A stretch of DNA of 64,000 nucleotides from Symsagittifera roscoffensis (GCF_963678635.1 NC_087069.1:27578303-27642302), one strand, 5' to 3'; counted from the first letter of the stretch, positions 8,900-19,233 are shown. Notes: generated by a model not told the origin, from the sequence alone. Program-made: numbers and translations.

Positions 8900-9543
8900 T
8901 TCCTACCAAGTGAGCGATGTTGAGCGGGTTCTTGAGGGTCCGGGTTCTCGTTTTTCTTGAGCGTTAAAAGACGCTGATTGAACCGCGTGTTTGGCTTTTC
9001 GATTTATTACCAGGTTTTCATTCAAGTTGAGAGCAGTTAAAAAGTTAATGAACGCCGGATTGTGTAATTTTTTCGTTGGTTGTTGTATGCCGTATAAAAA
9101 AACTGCAGCTTTAAGTCCTCTTTATCTACATATATCACCTCATTGTCACGGTTTATGGTTACTCTTCCTGAATTTTCTATGATTTCAAAAACGGTTTTTG
9201 CTCTAACAAATTTTTTGTCTTCTGAAACTTGTAACTGTCCTAAAATGCTTTCGGTCTGTTTATTGTGTTTCTCTTCTAGTATTACGTCTTTAACACGTTC
9301 GACCGGTACTTCTTCATCGTCCGTTAACAGTTTAAGCTGTTCTTGTTGGGGCTCAACATTATCCGTAAACGTTTCCTTCGTTGCAGTAGTCTTACTAGTT
9401 TGTGGAGGTAATTGGGGTCTAAGCCGGTTAAGATAGGACAGTTGAGCATTTTTATGTTTAATATGATTATCATGAAGTTATCGTGGCTGCTCTTTAACAT
9501 ATAAGTGTTTCGGAATTAGAATGAATTCTTCAGCAGTCATCAT
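8900..9543 (-). pseudogene. Conserved Polinton protein of unknown function (upstream of integrase), broken
   Basis: From ATG 9543 the frame reads EEFILIPKHLYVKEQPR to a TAA at 9478-9480, then continues open to about 9040. It is a low-complexity, charged segment followed by a structured one (FEIIENSGRVTINRDNE, VDKEDLKLQFFYTAYNN). Around 9065 similarity moves to another frame (LHNPAFINFLTAL), which runs to a TAG near 8907. An EEFILIPK-type start upstream of integrase is common in Polintons as far as I recall; its role is unknown. The basic segment at the start of the integrase frame might be the true end of this protein. At least one stop and one frameshift are present. Confidence 0.5.
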
Positions 9544-9848
9544 TAAGTTGTGAGGTACTTGTAAAAAAAATAAAGTATTTGTCGAACTAAATGGAAGCCT
9601 TCTTTACTCAAAATAATCGCACGTTTTTTGACAACACTGTTTTTTGGAGTTATTAAGTATGTGTATGCTGTCTCGAATTGTTCGATGTTTGCGATTTTGA
9701 CGGGTACGTTTCCATTGACTACATTGAGCAAACATTCACAAATAGGTGTTATGATCTCACGATTTGAAGTTTTTCTAATTAATCTTCTTAGCTGGTCAGG
9801 TTTCAGTTGTACCATATGCCGCAGAATAGATAAGTTTTTCTTTTTCAT
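9543..9848 (-). CDS. Small conserved Polinton protein of unknown function
   Basis: An intact frame of 101 codons. It is helical and basic, with RHMVQLKPDQLRRLIRK, ICECLLNVVNGNVPV and KKRAIILSKEGF. This pattern (helix, ECLLNVLNGNV, long charged helix, KK.ILxxxGGF) recurs as a small protein in Polintons and related invertebrate elements; no function is known to me. Its start lies inside the end of the ATPase gene (overlap 53 bp), and its stop touches the start of the next gene, so it is part of the same tightly packed block. Confidence 0.6.
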   Translation of the reverse strand: MKKKNLSILRHMVQLKPDQLRRLIRKTSNREIITPICECLLNVVNGNVPVKIANIEQFETAYTYLITPKNSVVKKRAIILSKEGFHLVRQILYFFYKYLTT

Positions 9849-10569
9849 TTGTGATTGGATTAGTTTCTGCTTCAGATAAGGGTAAATAAAAAATTGTTGG
9901 CCCAGGTGGTGTGATATTTGAACAATATCTCAAACAATCTGATGTACGGGGGTCCAAGTCGATTAGAAGATGTCCAAAAGAGTCTCTGGTAGCTAATTCG
10001 TAACAGTTTCTCAAAAATTTTGATACATTCAATTGTCTTCCTAAAAGATCTAGTTGCTGAACGTCGCGAGGCGATTTGAACAGAATGATGTGTGAAGTGT
10101 TCAAATCAATCGTACGCGACCATCGACTTTGTTGAAACAAGTTATGCTTAACATATATTACATCTATCCCTCTATGTCTACCCGCTGTCGCTAACCTAAC
10201 AAATTCCTTGTCATTATAGATGTCTTCACATGAATCATCGAAAACTAGAAGAACATTTTCTAATTTTCTCACAGATTCGAATCCGTCGAATTTCATGAAC
10301 TTCACATTCACTTCGCGAGAAGACACTTTTTCTGAGAATGCAGGTTGCATCTCTTTGTAAAGATATAGAACGGTTCCAAATTTAGGGTAAAAAGTATTTC
10401 CCATCAGAAGTTTCAAAATTAACACATTTTTCCCGGATCCTGAAGGTCCCACTATCGCCATAAAAATTTTTGTCGAAGTATCAATCACTTTATTCATATT
10501 CTTGGGTTTGGTAGTACGTAACCAACCAAGCCTGATAAAATCGAGAACCAAACTGACGTTTCTTCGCAA
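9796..10569 (-). CDS. FtsK/HerA-type genome-packaging ATPase
   Basis: An intact frame of 257 codons. The P-loop GPSGSGKN is at residues 41-48 and the Walker B segment LLVFDDS at about 107-113, followed by a NDKEF ... GRHRGIDVIY segment typical of the A32-like packaging ATPases of Polintons and other double-jelly-roll viruses. The enzyme pumps the element's DNA into the capsid using ATP. The length is normal for Polintons. Together with the protease it is one of the few undamaged core genes here. Its end overlaps the 101-residue gene. Confidence 0.85.
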   Translation of the reverse strand: MRRNVSLVLDFIRLGWLRTTKPKNMNKVIDTSTKIFMAIVGPSGSGKNVLILKLLMGNTFYPKFGTVLYLYKEMQPAFSEKVSSREVNVKFMKFDGFESVRKLENVLLVFDDSCEDIYNDKEFVRLATAGRHRGIDVIYVKHNLFQQSRWSRTIDLNTSHIILFKSPRDVQQLDLLGRQLNVSKFLRNCYELATRDSFGHLLIDLDPRTSDCLRYCSNITPPGPTIFYLPLSEAETNPITNEKEKLIYSAAYGTTET

Positions 10570-10685
10570 CTTAATTTAGTGAAAGAAAGTTTGAGAATGC
10601 AGAAAGTTAGTAAAATTAGAATTACTACCATTTGCGCAACAAAAACTACTTCAGACCTTGGCAAAGTTACATTGTTACAAAACAA
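10494..10685 (-). CDS. Possible small single-pass membrane protein
   Basis: A frame of 63 codons from an ATG. Residues about 14-34 form a hydrophobic segment (VVFVAQMVVILILLTFCIL) long enough to cross a membrane. The second half overlaps the start of the ATPase gene in another frame and looks like shadow sequence, so the true product may be shorter. Small membrane proteins exist in many virus-like elements, but I do not recognise this one. Confidence 0.25.
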   Translation of the reverse strand: MFCNNVTLPRSEVVFVAQMVVILILLTFCILKLSFTKLSCEETSVWFSILSGLVGYVLPNPRI

Positions 10686-10812
10686 ACTCTGTTACTATTG
10701 TTGCGTCAGGTTCATCTACTGTTGTTGTTGCTTCTGACATTTGAGAAACTATTTATTCTAAAGACTGTGTTAGACTTTTTCTCTCTTTGAATGAAGCTTG
10801 TAAAAAATTGAG

Positions 10813-11317
10813 TTAATTTTGAGAATAGTAAAAAATTTCATAACGTGTGAAATCTCTATCATTTATGTCATGCATTTCTAGAACAAAGTTTGCTGGGATA
10901 TTTGCAGTTTTTTCGTAGTACATTATTTTTTTCACAGTATCTTCTTTCACAATCGTCTTAATCTCATCTGGCAATTCACTGCTGTTTAGATCCATCTGAA
11001 CTCCTGGCTGACGTTTGGGTACTAAGACTAGTTCGGGAAGATATACTCCTCGCTTGCTGGCTAACATTTCTGATAAACTTGAATCTCTGGAAGTATACAA
11101 ATTGATCAATAACTGGAAAAAACTTCTTCAACATAGACAACTCTTCTTCGGAAATTATTATTTGCTCCTTCCTCTGAACAATTTGGCCACTGCAATCAAT
11201 ACGCTCTTTTCTCGTTAATGAAATTTTAATATCACCCTCTGGAGGCATCCACGCACAAAGCATTGAATTTGGTGATAGGTATGTCTCCACTTTCGCTGAT
11301 CTCTCGCTGTTGTTCAT
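10813..11317 (-). CDS. Polinton protein of unknown function with PC4-like region, frameshifted
   Basis: Two overlapping frames appear to be one gene. The first, from ATG 11317, begins with a short charged stretch and reads LSPNSMLCAWMPPEGDIKI and then QRKEQIIISEEELSMLKKF. The second frame, entered around 11100-11130 and ending at 10813, gives RGVYLPELVLVPKR and IPANFVLEMHDINDRDF. The first part follows the strand pattern of PC4/Sub1 domains (I-x-I-S-L ... QRK-x-x-I-x-I-x-E-E-E-L-x-x-L), so it may bind single-stranded DNA, though this is weaker than for the 3538 gene. It lies between the ATPase block and the 11321 gene, four bases from the latter's stop. Confidence 0.45.
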
Positions 11318-11320
11318 TTT

Positions 11321-12098
11321 TCAACCAATCATAAAAACCTTGGTTTTCTTCAGGGCACAATGATTCCTGGAGTTGTAGTGTGGAATGTGTTTATTGCAAC
11401 TTGGATAATTTTTAAAATATAAGTTTTCAACCTGAGGACAGCCCAAATCATCTAGGTTTTCAATCTTTCGGTCCAAGTACTTGGCCAAAAATTCTGTCTT
11501 TTCTTTTCCTTTAGCGTAAAAAACGGCACCGGGATTTCTCAACACAAAACTCTGAAGTATTTGATTCAAGTTTATGTGAAGGTAATCACCGTTTTCCCAA
11601 TGGAGACCGTTTCCAACACCTCTCCAACGCTGAATTTCAAGCCAGTGGAAATAAAATTGACCTTGCAAATACCATTTAGTCTCATTAAGATAACGGTGGT
11701 AAATAATTAAATAAAACACCGGAAGTTTTTTGTTTTTTGATAGCTTGTTGAAACATAGACGGATTTTTCTCTCCAAGTCTTTATCAACCCTTTTTGAGGT
11801 AAAATCAAACGAATAGTCGATTACGTTTTCATAATCAGCAAAATTCAAATCGCTCACAGTACCATACTGTTGTTTTGTAGAAATGCACCAAGAGATTTGT
11901 TGAAGCTCACTCAAATAAAATTGTTCTTTGAAAATTAACTCGTACTCTTTCTTTGAAATTTCCTTTGCCCTTTCGAGGAAGACGACGTAGCGTTCATGAA
12001 AACACTCTTAATTGTAAATGTTCATTATCAATATCTTCAGTACACCAAGTTCCCTCTAATTTCATTGTTCTTATTTCAAAATTTGACAAATTTATCAT
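11321..12098 (-). CDS. Polinton protein of unknown function with C-terminal Cys/His signature, frameshifted
   Basis: The main frame (stop at 11321) is open back to about 12004 without an ATG. An ATG at 12098 opens another frame (MINLSNFEIRTMKLEGTW) that stops near 11995. The two look like one gene of about 255 residues with a frameshift near 12000. The middle is rich in aromatic residues (YHRYLNETKWYLQGQFYF). The C-terminus has LDDLGCPQ followed by a Cys/His group (YPSC, KHIPHYN, NHCALKK). I recall a similar ending in proteins of invertebrate viruses and transposons but cannot name a function. It is the last gene at this end of the element. Confidence 0.5.
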
Positions 12099-12399
12099 TT
12101 GGTATATTTTGCCCAGAAACGGCCGCCGCTTTTTGAGAGTAATTTCAATTTACTACCTTTTCACCATAAAATTTAGGTCAAGTTAAGGAATTAGTTTACT
12201 GCTGTTAACAGTTAAGCTACGCCGCCAAATTGGCCGGCGCATTTTTATTATATACCATAAAAGTCAATTCCCCGTTCACTAACAAATTTCAACTAGGTCG
12301 AAAGTTCATTTGCCCGAAACAAATATAACAATTAATATGATTCAAATAATTAACCAGGACCAATAATTAGGACCCCAAAAATTAGAATTAGAAAGAATT

Positions 12400-12610
12400 T
12401 TGTATGGTGTCCCTTGTTGTTAAGCAAAACTTAGCAAGATCCTAAGTAGGGGGTCTTCTGCTTTTTGGGTGGAAAATTTCTTTCGTTTACAAAATCCTAG
12501 GATAGGGGTCCTCCAAAAAATTAAGGACCCCTTTCCTAGGATTTTGCTTTACGTGAGGACTCCACCTTAGGAAGGACCCCCCCCTTAGGATCCGGGACAC
12601 GATACAATAC
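12400..12610. mobile_element. Fold-back MITE
   Basis: The ends are inverted repeats (TGTATGGTGTCCC at the left against GGGACACGATACA at the right). The centre holds a strong hairpin: 12490-12512 pairs with 12524-12546 with one mismatch in 23 bp around an 11-bp loop. GGGGTCCT/AGGACCCC blocks recur along both arms. There is no coding capacity. This is the layout of a non-autonomous fold-back element; no target duplication was identified. Confidence 0.55.
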
Positions 12611-13319
12611 TACTAATTTGATTTTAAAAAAGGTTGATATCAAAAGTGAGTTCTTCTCCACTCAATCAATTTCTCTCTTAGTGTAAGGGTCTGGTCAGAA
12701 AAATGCTTCCTCTGTAGCTACAGGAAGACGGTTAGAATCCGAATAAAAATCCATTTTGTTCTATTTGCTGTGTGATAAATGTTATCTTGTGTCCGACCGA
12801 ACTGCAGTTTTGTTATCAAAAAACAGCCAGCGGTTCAATTAAGTTAATCGTAACAACTTCTTTGGTCCGCATTCTGCGATCTTGTTTTGTTTTGTGGTTT
12901 GTTATTTCCAGTGCCAAATGGCATTTGTTTGCGCACTTTTTTTTGAAAACCCCTAGATAAGTTTTTTGGATGAATTTGAGCAAATATTGTTTGACAACAC
13001 AAAAAGAGCTATCGTTAGATTCAGACTTTGCCCTGATACGATTCGTTTGATTTTATGAAAACCGAATTACTCAAAATTATTTAAATTACCTCAATTTTGC
13101 CCCAGTGGTAGCAGTCGGCATACCATCCGGATGGATTTGGTTTGATGAACAACTCGGTGTAGTTGCACTTGGAGCGCCTGCTCTGCCCATAAAAAAAACC
13201 CTGATGGTTAATTTTGGAAGCAATGTAACTTAAAGTTTTTCAAGTTCAATCCCAAAAAGTATCAATTAAAAGTCATTAAACGTATCTGTATTAAAAAATT
13301 CTCCGATAAAATCAGCATG
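12611..13319. other. Non-coding stretch
   Basis: No supported gene. At 13100-13180 a short tRNA-like segment (GCCCCAGTGGTAGCAG followed by a GGTTTGATGAAC box) could be the head of another SINE, but a tail was not identified. Confidence 0.3.
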
Positions 13320-13565
13320 GAATAATCGTTTCCGAACCGAAAAACAGGAAAATAACGAAGAACAAAAGAAGAAGAAGAACTCGAAGAAGCACGAGACTAA
13401 AAGGTGAAAAAAGAAGAACAGTAAAAAGCAGAAAAGAAGAAAAAGAGGAAGAAGAAGAAGAAAACTACCAAAAAAGCAGGAAGAAGGAAAAAAAAAGAAG
13501 AAAAAAAGAAGAAGACAAAAAGAACAGAAAGAAGCAGAAGGAGAGGAAGAATAAAGGGAGACTGT
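13320..13565 (+). repeat. Polypurine (GAA/AAG-rich) tract
   Basis: About 240 bp made almost entirely of A and G, mainly AAG/GAA/GAAG units with occasional C. It is a simple-sequence tract; the opposite strand is polypyrimidine. Confidence 0.7.
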
Positions 13566-13636
13566 TTTGTTACAGTATCAGAAAAAAAAATGATCGATAC
13601 TGTAATAGTCTGTATTTAATGCGAGATGCACACAAT

Positions 13637-14042
13637 CAGTGCCTGATTTAGGGGGGGGGGGGGCGGACGCTTCCTCTCTCAGGGATTCGACCCCCTGCCG
13701 ACCCGAAGGGTCCCCCCTTTGGTACTTTTAAGAAATCCAGTTTTGGCTGACCAACCTTAAAATTTTTCTAAAGGCGCCTTTGGCGCCAATATATACTAAC
13801 TTTGAGGGGGGAGCGCGCGCCGAAAAAACGCAATTAGTTTTTCGGTCAAAATTTTCCAAAAAGTGCCTAAAAACGTCTTTTTCGGCCTGTTTTTACAAAA
13901 TTTTGCCTGCGGCGTAGAAATTTTGGCCAAAAAAAATTTGGCCTACAAAAAAAAGGTCGACAAATTTTTCGAAAATTTTCTGAAAATCCAACGCCCCCTC
14001 ACCCCCCCCCCTCCCCTCCAGAAAATCCTAGATCCGCCACAG
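13637..14042. mobile_element. hAT-like non-autonomous DNA transposon with 8-bp target duplication
   Basis: The left end CAGTGCCTGATTTAGGG and the right end (reverse complement CTGTGGCGGATCTAGG) form imperfect terminal inverted repeats of the CAGTGGCGGATCTAGG type common in animal MITEs. The flanks are CACACAAT (13629-13636) and CATACAAT (14043-14050), an 8-bp duplication with one difference, as expected for hAT-type transposases. The inside contains G- and C-homopolymer runs and no coding sequence. Confidence 0.6.
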
Positions 14043-14050
14043 CATACAAT

Positions 14051-15590
14051 AATTATTTTTGATATTCATTGGTTACATAAATGTAAGTGGTTAGAAAGTG
14101 GACCAAAAATATTTCTCAAAAAAAAAAAACTTTTTTGATCAACGAGACAATTCAAAAAGTTCTTTTGTTTAGTTGATTCAGCCTTTCATTATACAATACA
14201 TTCAAATCTACTATCAATAAAGGACCATACGCCAGCTATTTGTGCTAATTTACATTGTAGTATATTATATCTAACTGATTTAGAGCTCATTGATAGTTTT
14301 TTTTTTTTACAAATATAGCTGTGGTTTTATCAAATTTCCATAGTGCTTTCCTTCCTGAGTGCCACCTATTGGCCGTCAATTGAACACTGATCTATGCTGA
14401 GAAGCAATGAATCAATGAATCAATGCTTTCAGATTACCGTTCTTTTTTTGAAAAACTAATAACTCCCCTCATTGATTGGATCAAAATTGTTTCATGGATA
14501 AAAATCAGCAAAACTCGAAACAGAACGAGCACCATCGTTCTCGATTTGAACCCCCCCCCCCCTCCTCCAGAACTCCTGGACGCTCCACTCCACTCGACTG
14601 CCCTTAAGTCCTCACGCGGCCCGTGTTTATCTCCCCATCCCTGCATTAATACCCCCGCTCTCTACCCAACTTCTATTTAGAGAGCATCAAGAAGATAAGA
14701 GTGGAAGAGGGGAAGGTCTAATTGTGGGATACGGAGTAGAAAGTCGGGTGGGGTACATTGTGAGGCTAGTGAAAAAGCTGAAGTTACAGAATAAAAAAGC
14801 AATTATTATAAAGCGCGATTTTTAGCGAGACAAGAAAATAACTCACTTCAATTTAAAAGAATTATGAACAAATGAAAAAAGCTCACAAAACAAATTAGAG
14901 ATTAAAAAGGGCTCATAATTAACTGATTAATAAGTAGTTAATTAATATCAAATTTTTGAAAAAAAAGCGAGAAGAATTTTTAATTGGTTGAATTTTTTTT
15001 GCTTCGAAAAATACTAGCATTTTAATCCAATTTTAATCATTAACAATCGATTGTTTTCAAGTTTTAGAAAAAATTCTGTTTAAACCCAAAATATTTCACT
15101 ACTATCCAAGAAACTCCAGTGCGTCTTTTTCATAGGCTGGCGTTCAAAACACTGTTTGCATAAAAGTTTTCGTTTTGTTCGTACTGTGTGCTTCGATTCA
15201 GTTAATTGCTGTTTTCAATAAAGGATTTATTTTTCGGGCGAAAAAATATTGGGCGAAATTTTATTTCGGTGAAATTATCTTGATGCGATTTGAAAAACGA
15301 GCGTTTCAAAGCCTCGTCGTTTTGCTGTAAGATAATTGAATGTGAAAAAAGTAATCGTGAAACACTGTAGCCGGCGAAGATTTGAGCCGTTTTTCTTTTT
15401 TCAATGATCCTTTTTCATCTTTTGTTGAAAATTGCGCCTGGGAAAAATTGGACTCATCAACACTGATACTGGGATCTGAATTGGGGCCTGTTTGCTAAAC
15501 AAAACTGGCTCGTTTGGCTACTTTTTTCCAAAAAATTGGATAATTCAGCTCGTTTTGAAATCTTGAGGCCAAGTTTTTACTTGACCTCTG
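14051..15590. other. Non-coding stretch
   Basis: AT-rich sequence with homopolymer runs. A C-run followed by TCCTGGACGCTCCACTC (about 14550-14595) resembles the right end of the neighbouring MITE and may be a fragment of a relative. Nothing else can be supported. Confidence 0.3.
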
Positions 15591-15597
15591 ATAGAAT

Positions 15598-15762
15598 TCA
15601 TTAGGAGGCCAAACTGTGCACTGGATAGGCGCACAATCTGTATCTGCATGTTTCTGGATTCCAGGGACAAACCATAAACATGTTAAAAAATTGTCGGAAC
15701 GATCAAAGGAAATGAAAGAACAAAAGAAGAACAAAGGGAACTTCCTGGTTGCGGTATCCCCT
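15598..15762 (+). repeat. tRNA-derived SINE-like repeat, copy 1
   Basis: It begins GAGGCCAAACTGTGCACTGGA, with a polymerase III A-box-like TGCACTGGATAGGCG and a B-box-like GTTTCTGGATTCC, then a purine-rich body GAACAAAAGAAGAA. The same order of blocks is found at 41700-41860 and, for the head only, at 46250-46340. Three diverged copies with tRNA-like boxes support a SINE family; no source tRNA was identified. Confidence 0.45.
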
Positions 15763-15792
15763 CAAAATTCCCAAAACTCCAAGTTTGGCCTC

Positions 15793-16069
15793 TTAATGTG
15801 TTATGGCAGCATTAACTTCGTATAGGGAAGTTTCCGTTACCCCGTTATACTCTATTTGGTAGAAGCATTTGGTGCCCTCAGGGTAGTTGCCATCAAGCAC
15901 TGCTACTGGGTTGCCCACTCTAGTTTCGAAATCGTCAGTCCTCATTTTGACTGGATGATCAGCTGTTCCACAACCTCTCACTGAAACACAATTGGGATCA
16001 CACTTACTGTTTTTGCGTTGAAGCATACAGACTTTGCTTTTGGATTCCGCAGTCTTAACAAAAATGTGC
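15793..16069 (-). pseudogene. Possible exon or gene fragment of a Cys-rich protein
   Basis: The minus-strand frame reads SKCDPNCVSVRGCGTADH and then VGNPVAVLDGNYPEGTKCF, ending at a stop at 15793. It is open back to about 16066, where CTGAAG could be a weak acceptor. Five or more cysteines and Gly/Pro-rich turns suggest a secreted or extracellular domain, and the composition is far less AT-biased than its surroundings. The coding-like sequence ends against the SINE-like copy at 15.6-15.76 kb, so it may be a truncated fragment. I do not recognise the family. Confidence 0.3.
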
Positions 16070-16382
16070 TTCAGTCATTGAAACAAACAGTCCGGAACAA
16101 GATCAAAAGCCTAAGAGCAATATCCTCACTACTCTCCGCTGATTCCTTTCGCAAGAGTTAAGCCTTGATGAATACATTAGAGAGGTTACTCTGATATGAA
16201 AAAAAAAACTTTTTTAGCAAATAATAGTGCTCGTATGTCATGGCAAAGCCCCAAATATTACGATTGCTGAATAAAAAATTGAAAAAAAAAATATAAAAAA
16301 AAGAAACACTTGAAAGTAAATTGAGGAACTTTTTTTCTTTTTTCAACACCAACAAACTATTAAGTTTATGTCCGATGTGGCG

Positions 16383-16746
16383 CACTCATAGAGTATTTTC
16401 AGTTAAGATACACCGTCTGTTCGTCATCTTATTTTCGACCGGATAGGTTCGAGCAACTTCTTAGTCTACTACAATTCTTAATCTTATTTTATATCTCCTA
16501 GTCTCGATAGATCTAGTGTATGCTGGTATTTCTGAGTTAGATATCAGGAACTATCTTGAAGAAGAACAATTGTCTTGTAAGTTATAATTATTTTGTTTTG
16601 TTGCTGAAACTATGAATAGTTTCAGCGTTACAAACAACTGCAAGTGTTAACTCTGGATCATGAGTGGTAAACTAGAAGTAATTTAAAGAGACCGTTTTAT
16701 CAAAAAACAACATTTGGATATAAACACTAGTTTTGAATTGGTTCCA
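16383..16746 (-). repeat. Long terminal repeat (left copy) of LTR element 1
   Basis: About 360 bp, clearly similar to 25746-26110, sharing blocks such as TACACCGTCT, GCAACTTCTTAGTCTA, GATCTAGTGTATG and GAACTATCTTGAAG. The copies differ at many positions, indicating an old insertion. The internal genes are on the minus strand, so this is the 3' LTR. The exact ends and target duplication were not resolved. Confidence 0.7.
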
Positions 16747-19233
16747 TTCATCCAGGGCTAAGAGAGTTAAGTTTTAAATTTTTTTACATTGAGGGATAGA
16801 TGGAGAGATTTCTTGTTTCTTTGAGTAGTTTCTTTTTGTAGCATCACTGCGTAAGAGAAGAGGGAGAGACATTTGTTTGTGTTTCGGAGTAGTCTTCATA
16901 AAGATAAGGGGGACAATTTTTTGTTTTCCAGAAGTGGGTCTCGTTTATCTAGATTGTCTTGAGTGATCGTGTCGGCATTTCAAATTGACGCAAGGATGTG
17001 TCGAGTTCGTTCAGCTAGAGCGTGACTACGTGCAGGATGAAAATTGACCTTTCTCTGTGAAACACAAAGTGACTATGATATGTATTTGAAGTCAACACCC
17101 AGTTCACTTTTGTTCTTCTTCAATGTGTTCCTTTTCTACGACGTTGAGTCCATACTTCAAATCCTATGAGGTTTGTGACAACGGCAACAAGCCAAAACAT
17201 TTACAATTCCAAATTCCGCATGTCGTCGAGTTTTCAGCTCCGTTTGCTGCTCGTTCCTTTTGCTCTAATCAATCGTTTTACTTTGCATATTTACATCTGT
17301 ATCTTGTTAGTGAGATCAGTTATAGTTATGATATTTATTATTTGTTTACGCAAAAGCGTTTCTTTTTCTTTCGGTTACTTTAAAGATTCGCTCACCCTAG
17401 AGCAACTCTCGTCAAAAACAAAAGTGCGTGTCATGAGCGTAATGTAGCGCGGTGGGTTAAGCCGGCTAAAGAGCATGCTCAAGACGTCCTTATGGTGGAT
17501 GAGACCAGATGAAGGAGTACAATTTCACCGAGCTGAGTCTCTTTTCGTATTGATTTTTTGTTCAATTTTATCAGTTGTTTTTCCCTTTTTTTGTTTTTGG
17601 CTGTGTCCTTTTTTGAAAGGTTTTGAGTTTTTTTGAGATTTGCTGTTTCCAGTGGTTTTAATAAAAATTGAATTTGGATTTCAAAACAAAAAATTATCCA
17701 GTGTGTTTCTTATATATGCGGTTGGTTTTGTGGCATTAAAGAGCTGCCTCGGTTAGCTTGAGTTTTCTTATAATTCCTTCCAACTGGGTTAAAGGAAAAT
17801 TTGAAACGTGCTAAAACAACTTAGAGCTGTTTTCAGTTAGTTTCTGAAACTGGAAATTAAATATTAAACAATTCTACGCGGACGACCTACTTGGTTTTGG
17901 TGGAAAGAAAGCGCGAAATGTGGGCGAGTAAAAAAAAAAACAGTCTGTATAAAAGAAGCAAACATAACGAGGTTAGTTTTCAATAAATGTTTTAGCCTTT
18001 TTAGTCACTAATTCATTTTTGAATTTTACTATAGAATTTTCAGTTTATTGCATTTGTTTTATTTTTACTTCGCTATGATTTTTTAATGACATGGTTAGGA
18101 TAAAATTTAAAAGTTGAAGAAGAGTTTTTTGATAAAGAACTCTGCATGCTTAAGTGTTAACTTTTAAGTCTTGTTTTTATTTGTAGGATGATTAGGGGGT
18201 TTTGGGAGGTAGGATGGCTTCACGCTAGGTGATCATGTCGGATTGTATCTTTAGGCTAAATTATTATTTTTTTTTGGAAAAATGCGGATTTTAAATTGAA
18301 AAAATTTTGTTGATTTTTGAGTTGATCGATAGAAGAGGGTTGTAATTTTTATATGATAGTTATTTAACTTGTAAACTAGAAGGATTGTGCTTATTTCTGA
18401 CCTGGAGATCTTTGAGCTAGAGTTTTAGATCTACTACAAATTGGAGATATATCGGCTAATATTAGTGGTGGTGTTTAGAAGGAAATGAGATGGTATAAAC
18501 TGTTTTGAGTGGCTGATTTTGAAAATAGTCAACTCGAGAGAGAAAGTGAGTTTTTGTAACTAAAAATTATTTTAAGTTTTCGTTAAAATTTGAATAGTTT
18601 TGTCTAATTCATCAGAGAGTTTTTGAAATTCTACATTATTTAATATTTTAGATTGTGGAATAAAGGTTTTGTAATCTTTTCTTGGTTAATTTTAAGAGAA
18701 TTTGATTGAGGTTGTTGCGATTTTTGTTTGATTTTGGGTATGAAGACTTTTGCTTGTAGTTTAAAATCTAAAAAAAACACTTTTTTTCTGAAATGATTGT
18801 TTTTGAGGCTTGTCTGATATATCTTTTGGAAATATATCTGATAATTGGTGTAGATGATCGAAGTTTGTTGTTTTCTGTTGCAGGTTTTTTTGTGGTTTTG
18901 TCAATGATATGTAATCCTGTGAAGGAGTACAACTGTGAAATTGCAAAGGCCTTATTCCTTCGGTTAGTATGGGAATTCGGGTAGTCTATGTTGTATTAAT
19001 TCTGTTTTTTTTTGTGATCTATAAGTTTATATGTGATATCTGTAGGTTTTTCTGTAACTTGAAATGGTCCTTTTCGGATAAATTGTAGCTTTTTTGAGAT
19101 TTTTTTTGAATAAAAAATTTTAAGACTAGACGAAATTTGCTAGTTTAGGTTTGATGCTGATGTAAAATGTGAATTTATTCGAGAATGAAGATTTTGTCAT
19201 TGTAATAATTTCTTTGCAATTTTTTGATAAAAA

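Larger units (their letters stand above)
1..12100 (-). mobile_element. Polinton/Maverick (adintovirus-like) endogenous element, right part
   Basis: The segment carries the hallmark Polinton set on one strand: integrase, FtsK/HerA packaging ATPase, adenain-type cysteine protease, double-jelly-roll major capsid and single-jelly-roll penton, plus small proteins that recur in this family. Genes are spaced by a few bases or overlap, as in a virus. The terminal inverted repeats were not located. The left end lies beyond the window, and the right end probably lies between 12.1 and 12.4 kb, where coding stops and MITE sequence begins. Several genes carry single stops or one-base frameshifts, so this copy looks inactive unless some breaks are assembly errors. 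Confidence 0.85.

Noticed and set aside
9143-9436. 97-codon plus-strand ORF
   Set aside because: Antisense to the charged low-complexity part of the 9543 minus-strand gene; the Ser/Leu/Cys-rich product is typical of such shadows.
13100-13180. tRNA-like segment considered as a tRNA gene or SINE
   Set aside because: Only A- and B-box-like pieces are present; a full cloverleaf or SINE tail could not be traced.
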